64,000 nt of DNA from Modestobacter versicolor (GTDB lineage Bacteria; Actinomycetota; Actinomycetes; Mycobacteriales; Geodermatophilaceae). The position numbers were made by a program, and so were the translations under genes. The stretch is taken from positions 427,902 through 491,901 of the forward strand of contig NZ_JACIBU010000002.1 in assembly GCF_014195485.1 (NCBI RefSeq), written 5' to 3'. This document shows positions 1-7,969 of this stretch, piece by piece. The notes under the pieces are model-generated. The model made no database searches, was not told the DNA's origin, and saw nothing but the letters and a program-made list of their open reading frames with translations. Position 1 is the stretch's first letter. Every line of letters starts with the position of its first letter.

Positions 1-2275
1 CGAGCGCGTCGCGGACGGCGGCCTGGTCGCCGGAGCCGGGCACCGGGAGGTGCAGGCGGGGCAGCTCGGCGCGGTCGGTGGCCCGCAGGTCGACCGGGAC
101 GGCGCCCGGGTCGCGGATCCAGGAGTCGGAGGCGTCGCCCTTGGCCGGGAACTGGCCGACGGTCATGCCCGGCACGGCGACGACGTCCCACTCCAGGCCC
201 TTGGCCGAGTGGCCGGTGAGGAGCTGCACCGCCTCGGGGTTCACCGCGACCTCCCCGGGCTCCAGGCCGCGCTCGCGGACCTCGGCGTCGGCGAGGTAGC
301 CGAGGAAGGCCGGCAGCGAGGGCAGCTCGGCCAGCTCGGAGAACTCGGCGGCGACCTCGTGCAGCGCGTCGAGGTGGGTGCGCGCGCCGCCCGGGGTGAC
401 GTCGGGGTGGCTGGCCAGCTCGGTCTCCAGGCCGAGGGTGCGCACGACCTCGTCGACGAGGTCGGGCAGCGGCTCGCCGAGCCGGGAGCGCAGCGCCGAC
501 AGCTCGTTGGCCAGCCGCCGCAGCCGGCGGTGGCCCTCCGCGGAGTAGGCCTCCGGGCGGCCGAGGTCGTCGAGCGCCTCGATGATGCTGCCCCGCTCGC
601 GCGGCGGGGCCGGGCTCGCCGGGGCGCCGGGCTCGGGCGGGGTGGCGTCCTCGACCGGTGCCGCGGTGCCGCGCTCGCGGACCAGCGCCCGGGAGCGGGC
701 CTCCAGCGTGGCGAGGTCGCGGGGCCCGATCCGCCACCGGGCCCCCGTCAGGAGCCGGCCCAGCGCGTCACCGGCGGTCGGGTCGACGAGCACCCGCAGC
801 GTGGCGACGACGTCGGAGACCTCCGGCACGTCGAGCAGGCCGCCGAGGCCGACGACCTCCACCGGCAGGCCGCGGACCCGCAGCGCGGCGGCGATGCCCG
901 GCAGCTGGGCCCGGCGCCGGGCGAGCACGGCGATGGTGGGGCGCCGCGGGGTGGTCCGGTCCCACTCGGCGGCCAGCCGGTCGGCCAGGGCGTTGGTCTC
1001 CTCGTCGACGGTCTCGTACAGCCCGACGTGGACCCCGCCCGCGCCGGCCACCCGCGAGGCGGTGAGGTCGGGCAGCGGCACGGCGGGCTCGGGCAGCATC
1101 GCCGACACCGCGTTGGCGATGGCGAGCACCGCCCGGTCGTTGCGCCAGCTGGTCGACAGGGTCAGCCGCTCGGCCGGGCGCTCGGGTGTGCCCGGAAAGG
1201 TGCGGGCGAAGCGCTCGATGGTGCCGGCGGAGGCGCCGCGCCAGCCGTAGATCGACTGCCGCGGGTCGCCGACGGCGAGCACCGGGTGCCCGCCCGGGCC
1301 GCCGAAGAGCGCCTCCAGCATGCGCAGCTGACCGACGCTGGTGTCCTGGTACTCGTCGAGCAGCACGACCCGCCAGCGGGCCCGCTCGCGCCGCCCCACC
1401 TCGGCCGAGGTGACCGCGACCCGGGCGGCGAAGGACACCTGGTCGGCGTAGTCGATGGCGCCGGCGGCGCGCTTGCGGGCCTCGAACGCCTCGACCATCG
1501 GCAGCAGCGCCACCCGGGCGCGCTGCCGGACCAGCACCTTGAGGACCTCGGCGTACGGGCCCTTCTTCTTGCCTGCGTCGGGGTAGCCGCGCAGCTGCGC
1601 CTCGAACCGGGCGGTCCAGGCGCGCAGCTGGGCGGGGGTGATGTCGTGCTCGCCGAGCTCGGCGGCCAGCTGCAGGACGTCCTCGGTGGTGGTGACCAGG
1701 CCGAGCGCGACGTCGCTCATGTCGCCGGTGTGTCCGGCGACGGCGGTGGCGGCCTGCCCCCAGCACATGGCCGGCCCCAGGACCCCGGAGCCGGGCTCGA
1801 CGCCGATCCGGAGGCCGTGCTCGGCGACGATGCTGGCCGCGTACCCGTGGTACGTGGCGACGGTGGGTGCGGCGACGGCGAGCCGTTCCCGCAGCGCCGG
1901 GTCGGTGTCGGGGTGGGTGGCGAGCGCGCCGAGCCGGAGGCGGACCCGGGCGTTGAGCTCGCTGGCGGCCTTGCGGGTGAACGTGAGGCCGAGCACCGCC
2001 TCGGGGGCGACGAGCTGGTTGGCGACCAGCCAGGCGACCCGGGCGGCCATCGTCTCGGTCTTGCCCGACCCGGCGCCGGCCACGACGACGAGCGGCCGGT
2101 CGACGGGGGCCGAGACGACGCCCGCCTGCTCGTCGGACGGGGCGTGGCCGAGCCCGCAGCGGGCGGCGACCTCGGCCGGGGAGAGCAACCGGGGTGGTTC
2201 GGGCGCGACGACCGGCACCATGCCGGGCAGGTCGAAGGCGAGTTGCCCGTCGGCGGCCGCGGACCGGGGCGTCAC
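1..2275 (-). CDS. adnB: AdnB, UvrD-like helicase-nuclease subunit (partial)
   Basis: One of the two motor subunits of the AdnAB helicase-nuclease that resects DNA double-strand ends in actinobacteria. The gene runs off the left edge, so about 758 N-terminal codons are present and the expected C-terminal RecB-like nuclease is outside. Visible superfamily 1 motifs are a Q-motif-like APSDEQAGV (residues 45-53), Walker A AGAGSGKT (65-72), motif Ia GLTFTRKAASEL, motif II LLDEYQDT and motif III VGDPRQSIYGWRGAS. The GTG start at 2275 overlaps the adnA stop as GTGA, which implies translational coupling. The order adnA then adnB matches Rv3202c-Rv3201c. The full-length mycobacterial protein is about 1,100 residues (family knowledge). 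Confidence 0.93.
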   Translation of the reverse strand, partial: MTPRSAAADGQLAFDLPGMVPVVAPEPPRLLSPAEVAARCGLGHAPSDEQAGVVSAPVDRPLVVVAGAGSGKTETMAARVAWLVANQLVAPEAVLGLTFTRKAASELNARVRLRLGALATHPDTDPALRERLAVAAPTVATYHGYAASIVAEHGLRIGVEPGSGVLGPAMCWGQAATAVAGHTGDMSDVALGLVTTTEDVLQLAAELGEHDITPAQLRAWTARFEAQLRGYPDAGKKKGPYAEVLKVLVRQRARVALLPMVEAFEARKRAAGAIDYADQVSFAARVAVTSAEVGRRERARWRVVLLDEYQDTSVGQLRMLEALFGGPGGHPVLAVGDPRQSIYGWRGASAGTIERFARTFPGTPERPAERLTLSTSWRNDRAVLAIANAVSAMLPEPAVPLPDLTASRVAGAGGVHVGLYETVDEETNALADRLAAEWDRTTPRRPTIAVLARRRAQLPGIAAALRVRGLPVEVVGLGGLLDVPEVSDVVATLRVLVDPTAGDALGRLLTGARWRIGPRDLATLEARSRALVRERGTAAPVEDATPPEPGAPASPAPPRERGSIIEALDDLGRPEAYSAEGHRRLRRLANELSALRSRLGEPLPDLVDEVVRTLGLETELASHPDVTPGGARTHLDALHEVAAEFSELAELPSLPAFLGYLADAEVRERGLEPGEVAVNPEAVQLLTGHSAKGLEWDVVAVPGMTVGQFPAKGDASDSWIRDPGAVPVDLRATDRAELPRLHLPVPGSGDQAAVRDAL

Positions 2276-5200
2276 CGGGTCACCTGCCGGCCAGACTCCT
2301 GCATCGGGCAGCTGCGGCGGAACGCGCACCGCTCGCAGTCGGTGTCGGTGCGGGCGAGGAACTCGGCGCCACCCATGCCCTCACCGACCTCGGCGATCAG
2401 CTCACCGGCCCAGCTCTGGCGCGGGTCGACGTCGGGCGGCAGCGGCGGCTGCGCGTGCTCCTTGGCTGCCTTCTGCGAGCCACCGACCTGCAGCAGCGCC
2501 GCGCCGCCGGTCGCCCGGCCGTGGTCGGCGAAGGCGCCCTCGGTGACGGCGAGCTGGTAGGCGGCGAGCTGGCCGTGCTCCTCGACGGTGCGCGGCGGGG
2601 TCTTGCCGGTCTTGAGGTCGACGACCACCAGCCGGCCCTGGCCGTCGCGCTCGAGCCGGTCGACCTGCCCGCGCAGCCGCGCCCGGCCCACGACGACGTC
2701 GAAGTCCTCCTCGGCGGCGACCAGCTCGCGGTCGGCGCGGGCGTGCCAGGCCAGGAACTTGGTCAGCATCTCCTGGGCCCGTTCCCGCTGCCGCTGGTCG
2801 AACCAGCCTGGGCCGAGGTCCAGGCCGTCGAGCTCGGCGTCGAGCACCGCCGGCGCGTCGGCCGGCGGCAGCCCCTCGGCGACCTGCTGGGCGACGTCGT
2901 GCACGGCCGAGCCCACCGTGCGGGTGGCCTCCGGCGCGGCCTCGGCGCCGACCGCCCCGAGCACCCAGCGCAGCGGGCAGCGCTGGAAGGTGTCGATGGC
3001 CGACGGGCGGACCGGCACGACCTCGGCCGGGTCGACCAGCGGCGCGTCGTCGGACAGGGGGGCCAGCCCCCACCAGCCGGCCGGGTCGGCGCCGGGCACC
3101 CGCTCGGCGGCCAGCCGGCGCAGCACCGCCGCGGCGCTGGACCGCCGGGCCGGCGGGGTGTGCGGGTCGGTGAGGTGCCGGCGCAGCTCGGCCACCAGCG
3201 CGGGCAGGGTGAGCTGGCGGGGCAGCGGGGTGTGCGGCCGGACGCCGTCACCCTCGGCGGGCGGCGGGGCGACCAGGTCCAGGAAGCGGGACGCGGTCGC
3301 GCCGGCGTCGCCGCCCTCCAGCGCGCCGTCGACGGCGGTGACCAGCAGCCGCCGCCGGGCCCGCGTGCAGGCGACGTAGAACAGCCGGCGCTCCTCGGCC
3401 AGCGCCAGGGTGCGCCGGTCGAGGGTGGCCGGGTCGGCGCCGCCGGCGGCGTCCACCAGGTCCTCGGCGCCGAGCAGGCTGGCCCGGCTGCGCAGGTCGG
3501 GCCACAGCCCCTCCTGCACCCCGGCGACGCAGACCAGGTCCCACTCCAGCCCCTTGGCGGCGTGCGCGGTGAGCAGCCGCACCGTCTCGCCGGCCGGCGC
3601 CCGCGCGGCACCGCTGTCGCCGGGCAGGCTCTGCGCGGCCAGGTGCTCGACGAAGGCCGCCACCCCGGCGTGCGGGAGGCGGTCGACGAAGCCGGCCGCG
3701 GCGTCGAACAGCGAGACGACGGCGTCGAGGTCGCGGTCGGCGACCGCCCCGGTGGGCCCGCCGGCGGCGCTGGCCCGAGCCCACCTGGCCGACAGGCCGC
3801 TGGCCTGCCACATCGCCCACAGCACGTCCTCGGCGCTGCCGTCGGAGGCCAGGGCCAGCCGACCGGCCGAGAGCACCCGGGCGACCCGCGCCGCGGGGCG
3901 GGCCAGGTGCTCGGGCAGCGCGTCGAGCAGCGTCGCGTCGGCGAGCACGGTCGCCAGCGGTGCCCCGCGGACGGCCGCGTCCTCCCCGCGCACCGCCATG
4001 GCCCGGCGGGCGGCCCGCCGCAGCCGGCGCAGGTCGAGCACGGTGGCGCCGCCGAGCGGGGAGGCCAGCAGCGCCTCGGCCGCCGTCTCGTCCAGCCCGG
4101 CCTCGGTCTCCGCGGCGGCCGGGTCGGGCAGCGCGGCGCCGGACTCGATCTCCGCCTGCTGCGCCGCCGTGCGCCGCGGCGGCAGCAGCGCACCCAGCGC
4201 CGCGAGCAGCGGCTGGACGGCCGGCTGCCCGGCGAGCGCGACGTCGTCGGCGGAGACCGCGACCGGCACCCCGGCCTGGGTCAGCGCGCGGCGGACCGGC
4301 GCCAGGCTGGCGCTCGCGGACCGGACCACGACCGCCATCTGCGACCACGGCACCCCGTCGAGGAGGTGCGCCCGGCGCATCGTGTCGGCGACGAAGGCCG
4401 CCTCCATCGACGGGGAGTCGAAGACGTGCACCTCGGCGCGGCCCGGGTCGGTGCCCTCGGCCGGGACCAGCCGGCGGTGCTCCCAGGGCCCGGGCAGCCC
4501 CTCGGCGACCCGGCGGCTGACCGCCAGCAGCTCGGCCCCCGAACGGCGGCAGACCCCGAGGGACAGCCGGTCGGCCGGCCGGCCGTCGCGGTGCCGGAAG
4601 CGGTCGGGGAACTCGACGATGCCGCGCGGCTCGGCACCGCGGAAGGCGTAGATGGCCTGGTCCGGGTCGCCGACGACGACCAGGTCGCCACCGCCGCCGG
4701 CGAGCAGCTCCACCAGCTCGACCTGGCCCGGGTCGGTGTCCTGGTACTCGTCGACGAACAGCCAGCCGGCGCGCTCGCGCTCGGCGCGCAGCAGCTCGGG
4801 GTCGGCGCGCAGCTCGTCGATCGCGGTGCGCACCAGCTCGGCCGGGTCGTAGCCGCTGGCCCCGCCGCGGGCGACCGTGGCGAAGTAGGAGACGTCCTGG
4901 TACTGCCGGAGGAAGTCGGCGGCGGCCACCCAGTGCGGCAGCCCCCGCTCCTGCCCCCAGGCCGCCAGCCGGCGGGCGTCGATGCCCCGCTCGGTGGCAC
5001 GCAGCAGCAGGTCGCGCAGCTCGTCGCGGAACCCGGGCATGGCCAGCGCCTCGGCCAGCTCGTCCGGCCAGCGGACGACGCCCTCCTGGTCGGCGTCACC
5101 GCGCAGCAGCTCGGCGACGACGGCGTCCTGCTCGGCGGAGGTGAGCAGCCGCGGCGCGGGCTCGCCGCGGAGGACGGCCGCCCGGCGCAGCACACCGAAG

Positions 5201-5544
5201 GCGTAGGAGTGGAACGTGCGGGCCACCGGCTCGCGGATGGTGCGGCCGACCCGGGCGGTGATCCGGGTGCGCAGCTCCGCGGCGGCCTTGCGGCTGAAGG
5301 TGAGGACCAGTATCCGCTCGGGGTCGGCGCCGGCCTCGATCTGGGCGGCGACCGCCTCGACGATCGTGGTGGTCTTGCCGGTGCCGGGACCGGCGAGCAC
5401 CAGCAGCGGGCCGGTGCGGTGGTCGACCACCGCCTGCTGGGTCGGGTCGAGCCGGGGCCGCACGAACGGCGTGACCTCGGGCTGCACGAGCCGGTAGACC
5501 GGCGCCTGCTGGGCCGTCGCCGCGACCGCTGTCTCCCCCCGCAC
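2272..5544 (-). CDS. adnA: AdnA, UvrD-like helicase with C-terminal RecB-type nuclease
   Basis: Partner subunit of AdnAB, about 1,090 residues. It has Walker A AGPGTGKT (51-58, Lys57), motif II VDEYQDT, motif III GDPDQAIYAFRGAE and motif VI FYVACTRARRR. A C-terminal nuclease motif VVDLKTGKT is followed by a cysteine cluster (CERCAFRRSC at the extreme C-terminus, plus an upstream QRCPLRW Cys), the iron-sulfur arrangement of AddB/AdnA-type nucleases. The open frame extends further upstream, but that part overlaps the alkyltransferase-like gene and has no conserved sequence, so the GTG at 5544 is taken as the start. No strong ribosome binding site precedes it. It acts in end resection for homologous recombination or single-strand annealing. 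Confidence 0.92.
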   Translation of the reverse strand: MRGETAVAATAQQAPVYRLVQPEVTPFVRPRLDPTQQAVVDHRTGPLLVLAGPGTGKTTTIVEAVAAQIEAGADPERILVLTFSRKAAAELRTRITARVGRTIREPVARTFHSYAFGVLRRAAVLRGEPAPRLLTSAEQDAVVAELLRGDADQEGVVRWPDELAEALAMPGFRDELRDLLLRATERGIDARRLAAWGQERGLPHWVAAADFLRQYQDVSYFATVARGGASGYDPAELVRTAIDELRADPELLRAERERAGWLFVDEYQDTDPGQVELVELLAGGGGDLVVVGDPDQAIYAFRGAEPRGIVEFPDRFRHRDGRPADRLSLGVCRRSGAELLAVSRRVAEGLPGPWEHRRLVPAEGTDPGRAEVHVFDSPSMEAAFVADTMRRAHLLDGVPWSQMAVVVRSASASLAPVRRALTQAGVPVAVSADDVALAGQPAVQPLLAALGALLPPRRTAAQQAEIESGAALPDPAAAETEAGLDETAAEALLASPLGGATVLDLRRLRRAARRAMAVRGEDAAVRGAPLATVLADATLLDALPEHLARPAARVARVLSAGRLALASDGSAEDVLWAMWQASGLSARWARASAAGGPTGAVADRDLDAVVSLFDAAAGFVDRLPHAGVAAFVEHLAAQSLPGDSGAARAPAGETVRLLTAHAAKGLEWDLVCVAGVQEGLWPDLRSRASLLGAEDLVDAAGGADPATLDRRTLALAEERRLFYVACTRARRRLLVTAVDGALEGGDAGATASRFLDLVAPPPAEGDGVRPHTPLPRQLTLPALVAELRRHLTDPHTPPARRSSAAAVLRRLAAERVPGADPAGWWGLAPLSDDAPLVDPAEVVPVRPSAIDTFQRCPLRWVLGAVGAEAAPEATRTVGSAVHDVAQQVAEGLPPADAPAVLDAELDGLDLGPGWFDQRQRERAQEMLTKFLAWHARADRELVAAEEDFDVVVGRARLRGQVDRLERDGQGRLVVVDLKTGKTPPRTVEEHGQLAAYQLAVTEGAFADHGRATGGAALLQVGGSQKAAKEHAQPPLPPDVDPRQSWAGELIAEVGEGMGGAEFLARTDTDCERCAFRRSCPMQESGRQVTR

Positions 5545-5602
5545 CCCTCGATGAGACCACGGGGGTACGACAGTCCTGCGGCCCCGCTCCGGAGGAGGCC
5601 GG

Positions 5603-5929
5603 TCAGCCCCGCTCGTCGGGCCAGCCGACCGCGGCGAGGTCGACGCGGGAGCCGCGCAGCGGCACCCCCTCGCCGGCGAGCAGCTCCAGCTGCCGCACCC
5701 GGACCGCCTCGGCGGGGGTGCCGTCGGCCCGCAGCACGCGGTACCAGGGCACCGCGGCCCCACCGCCGCCGGACAGCGCACGGGCGACCCGCCGGGGACC
5801 CACCCCGACCAGCCGCCCGATCGCCCCGTAGGTGCTCACCCGGCCCGGCGGGATCGCCTCGACCGCGTCGAAGACGGCCTCGTCGACGTCCTCGGCGGTC
5901 CGGTCCCCCGGTCCGGGTGAGCGCCCCAC
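5603..5929 (-). CDS. Alkyltransferase-like protein (MGMT family, Cys to Trp)
   Basis: A small protein (108 residues) of the MGMT/Ogt DNA-binding fold. The wing region STYGAIGRLVG (32-42) and the GPRRVARAL segment (44-52) match the family. The signature PCHR, which holds the alkyl-acceptor cysteine, is PWYR (61-64), so the protein cannot accept an alkyl group. Alkyltransferase-like (ATL) proteins with PWHR bind O6-alkylguanine and route it to nucleotide excision repair; that role is inferred here. The start is the GTG at 5929; longer readings enter the neighbouring gene. The position beside adnAB matches Rv3204. Confidence 0.88.
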   Translation of the reverse strand: MGRSPGPGDRTAEDVDEAVFDAVEAIPPGRVSTYGAIGRLVGVGPRRVARALSGGGGAAVPWYRVLRADGTPAEAVRVRQLELLAGEGVPLRGSRVDLAAVGWPDERG

Positions 5930-5946
5930 GTGCCCTGCTCCGGGGC

Positions 5947-7134
5947 TCAGCCCTGGTACTCGCTGTTCGCCGAGGTCCACCACTCGTAGAGCGCGCTGAC
6001 ATCGGCCTGGGTGGTGCCCGGAGCGCGGATCAGCCCCTCGGTCAGGAAGTCGTCGTCGGTCCAGGCGATGACGACGTAGCCCTCGGCGAGGATCTGGCAG
6101 GCGACCTGCCCACCGGGGGTGCCGTCGGTGTAGGTCCACGGGCCGTAGCCCGTCGCCGTCGAGCAGTCGATCTCACCGGTCGAGGGGAACTCGGTCAGGC
6201 CCTCGGTGGTGACGTCGTTGAGGAAGACCTGGTCCAGCGTGGCGACGTCCGGGTAGAGGTAGAACATCGCCTCCGACGGGCCCGGCTGGGTCTGCGCCGG
6301 GCCGCAGCTGGCAGCTGCGAGGTCGCCGTCACCGGCGAGCTCCTTCGGCGCGCAGTCGACGAAGTCGGCCGGGAGCTGGGCGAGGAAGCCCGCGGCGTCG
6401 GCCTCGCCGGTGGGCGGCGCGGAGGAGAAGCCCCCGGACGAGGAGGAGCTGGAGGACGACGTCGTCGACTCGGTCGGGGACGACGACGTCGTGGTGGTCG
6501 TCCCGCCGTCGGCGGTGTTGCTCTCGTCGTCGTCGCCACCGAGGGAGACGGCGAGGACGACCGCGGCCACCACGATCAGCACCAGGGCCGCGACGGCCGT
6601 GATGATCAGGTTCTTCTTCTTGTTGCCGTTCCCGCCGCCCTGGGCGCTGGACCCGCCGGGGCCACCCCAGCCGGGACCCCCGGGGCCGCCCGGGCCACCG
6701 GGACCGCCGTAGGGCGGCTGACCGGGCACGCCGAAGCCGCCGACCTGGGTGGGCTGGTCGCCGTAGTTCGGGGGCGGCGGCGCCGGCCAGCCACCCTGCG
6801 GGGCCGGCGGGCCGTAGCCGGGAGCGGGCTGGGCCGGCTGACCCCAGCCGCCGCCCTGCCCGGGGGGCGGGCCGGGCTGGGGCTGGCCCCAGCCGGGCTG
6901 CGGGGACTGGCCGGGCTGCGGGGACTGGCCGGGCTGCGGGGACTGGCCGGGCTGCGGGGACTGGCCGGGCTGGGGCTGACCCCAGCCCTGGCCGGGCTGC
7001 TGGCCGGGCTGCTGACCGGGCTGCTGCGGCTGACCGGGCTGCTGCCCCCAGCCGCCGCCCTGGGACGGCCGGTCGCCCGACGGGGGCTGCCCGTCCGGCC
7101 CGTACGGGGGCTGCCCCTGGGGTGGCTGACTCAT
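5947..7134 (-). CDS. Pro/Gly/Gln-rich single-pass membrane protein
   Basis: A 395-residue protein of unknown function. Residues 1-170 are a low-complexity cytoplasmic arm rich in Pro, Gly and Gln, including four tandem PGQSPQ units at about 55-80. After KKK a single membrane segment lies at about 173-198, then an acidic and Thr/Ser-rich linker (about 200-240). An extracytoplasmic domain of about 150 residues follows, with four cysteines that could form two disulfides. The layout resembles the extracellular domains linked to actinobacterial Ser/Thr kinases, but there is no kinase domain. A good ribosome binding site (GGAGGT, 6 bases before ATG) fixes the start, and a TAGGCT -10 lies about 35 bases upstream. 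Confidence 0.8.
   Translation of the reverse strand: MSQPPQGQPPYGPDGQPPSGDRPSQGGGWGQQPGQPQQPGQQPGQQPGQGWGQPQPGQSPQPGQSPQPGQSPQPGQSPQPGWGQPQPGPPPGQGGGWGQPAQPAPGYGPPAPQGGWPAPPPPNYGDQPTQVGGFGVPGQPPYGGPGGPGGPGGPGWGGPGGSSAQGGGNGNKKKNLIITAVAALVLIVVAAVVLAVSLGGDDDESNTADGGTTTTTSSSPTESTTSSSSSSSSGGFSSAPPTGEADAAGFLAQLPADFVDCAPKELAGDGDLAAASCGPAQTQPGPSEAMFYLYPDVATLDQVFLNDVTTEGLTEFPSTGEIDCSTATGYGPWTYTDGTPGGQVACQILAEGYVVIAWTDDDFLTEGLIRAPGTTQADVSALYEWWTSANSEYQG
6897..6970. repeat. Four tandem 18-bp coding repeats
   Basis: An 18-bp unit (ccgggctgcggggactgg) is repeated four times almost perfectly and encodes PGQSPQ hexapeptides in the cytoplasmic arm of the membrane protein. The near-identity at third codon positions points to recent expansion by slippage, so copy number is likely to differ between strains. 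Confidence 0.85.
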
Positions 7135-7250
7135 CGTGCGACCTCCGACTCTGCAGTGACGGCACGGAGCCTAGGGGTGGCGACCAGCAGCTGCCCCGCG
7201 TGTCGCTCCTCCGGGGTGTCCCGGAGGTCGCACCGCGGGGTCGGACGCGA

Positions 7251-7838
7251 TCAGGCCCGGCGGCCGAAGCGGGCCAGCAGCCGGGTCTGCAGGTCCGCGC
7301 CCGGCGGGACCTCGACCGGTGCGGCGATGACCCCGGGCACCCCGTCGTCCCCGAGGTGCTCCTCGGCGTAGCGGAACGCGGCGGCCACCAGCTCGCCGTC
7401 CAGCTCGGTCACGCCGCCGACGGCGCGGGCCAGGTCCCAGGCGTGCACCGTCAGGTCCGCGGTCATCTCCACCAGGTAGTCGACCGCGGAGGTGGCGCCA
7501 CCGGAGAGGTGGACGGTCCGGTCGAGGGCGCCCGGCGCCGCCCACGAGGTCAGCGCCTCGTCCGCGGCGGTCTCCCACGCGGTGAGCGGGTCGCCGCCGA
7601 GCAGCTCCTCGGTGCCGGTGGGGATGCGACCGGCGACCGCACCGGGCTCCTCGCCGTCCAGCAGCGGCGGCACCCACAGCTGCTCGCTGGTCAGGTGGGC
7701 CACCAGGTCGGCGACGCTCCACTCGGGCAGCGCCGGGGCGTCCCACTCACTGGGCCCGACGGCGTCCACCCGGTCGGTGAACTGCGCCTGCGCCCGCTGG
7801 AAGAGCATCAGGAGGTCGGTGGGCGACGGTGCGGGCAT
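7251..7838 (-). CDS. TIGR03086/DinB-like maleylpyruvate isomerase family protein
   Basis: A 195-residue four-helix-bundle protein of the mycothiol-dependent maleylpyruvate isomerase N-terminal/DinB superfamily. Family features include LPEWSVADLVAHLTSEQ near residue 40 and the VEMTADLTVHAWDLARAVG block, whose HxxxD-type residues are candidate metal ligands. Members occur in many paralogous copies in actinobacteria and few have a known substrate. A 40-bp perfect palindrome and a structured element lie just upstream, both assigned to the moeZ transcript end. Confidence 0.8.
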   Translation of the reverse strand: MPAPSPTDLLMLFQRAQAQFTDRVDAVGPSEWDAPALPEWSVADLVAHLTSEQLWVPPLLDGEEPGAVAGRIPTGTEELLGGDPLTAWETAADEALTSWAAPGALDRTVHLSGGATSAVDYLVEMTADLTVHAWDLARAVGGVTELDGELVAAAFRYAEEHLGDDGVPGVIAAPVEVPPGADLQTRLLARFGRRA

Positions 7839-7855
7839 GGCCCCAGTAGAACAAG

Positions 7856-7895
7856 CCCGGGCCCCGGGACGCCGATCGGCGTCCCGGGGCCCGGG
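7856..7895. terminator. Perfect 40-bp GC palindrome downstream of moeZ
   Basis: Two 20-base arms (cccgggccccgggacgccga and its complement) meet with no spacer, giving a perfect palindrome that can fold into a very stable hairpin. There is no T-tract, as is usual for actinobacterial intrinsic terminators. It lies past the moeZ stop and the structured element, and before the next gene in the same direction. Confidence 0.8.
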
Positions 7896-7969
7896 TGACG
7901 TGCTGGAACGGCCCCCTCGCAGGGTCCCGGCCCGAGCGGAGCGAGGGTCGGGGGCGAGGGGGTCCTTCG
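7896..7969 (-). repeat. Stop-abutting structured element, copy 1 (after moeZ)
   Basis: Read in the moeZ direction, the stop TGA is followed by CGAAGGACC. The outer helix is GGACCCCCTCGC with GCGAGGGGGCC, the left arm carrying one bulged A. Inside is a CCC/GGG helix around a TCGC-TCC-GCTC-like loop. The conserved tail GTTCCAGCACGTCA follows the outer helix and runs straight into the 40-bp palindrome. It is one of seven related copies in the window (see findings). Confidence 0.85.

Noticed and set aside
50..2560. Long plus-strand open frame opposite adnB
   Set aside because: It is a GC-driven shadow: the minus-strand frame has all helicase motifs and this one has none.
2194..7371. A 1,725-codon plus-strand open frame over adnA and its neighbours
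   Set aside because: Its length follows from high GC3 on the opposite strand; composition is repetitive and matches no family.
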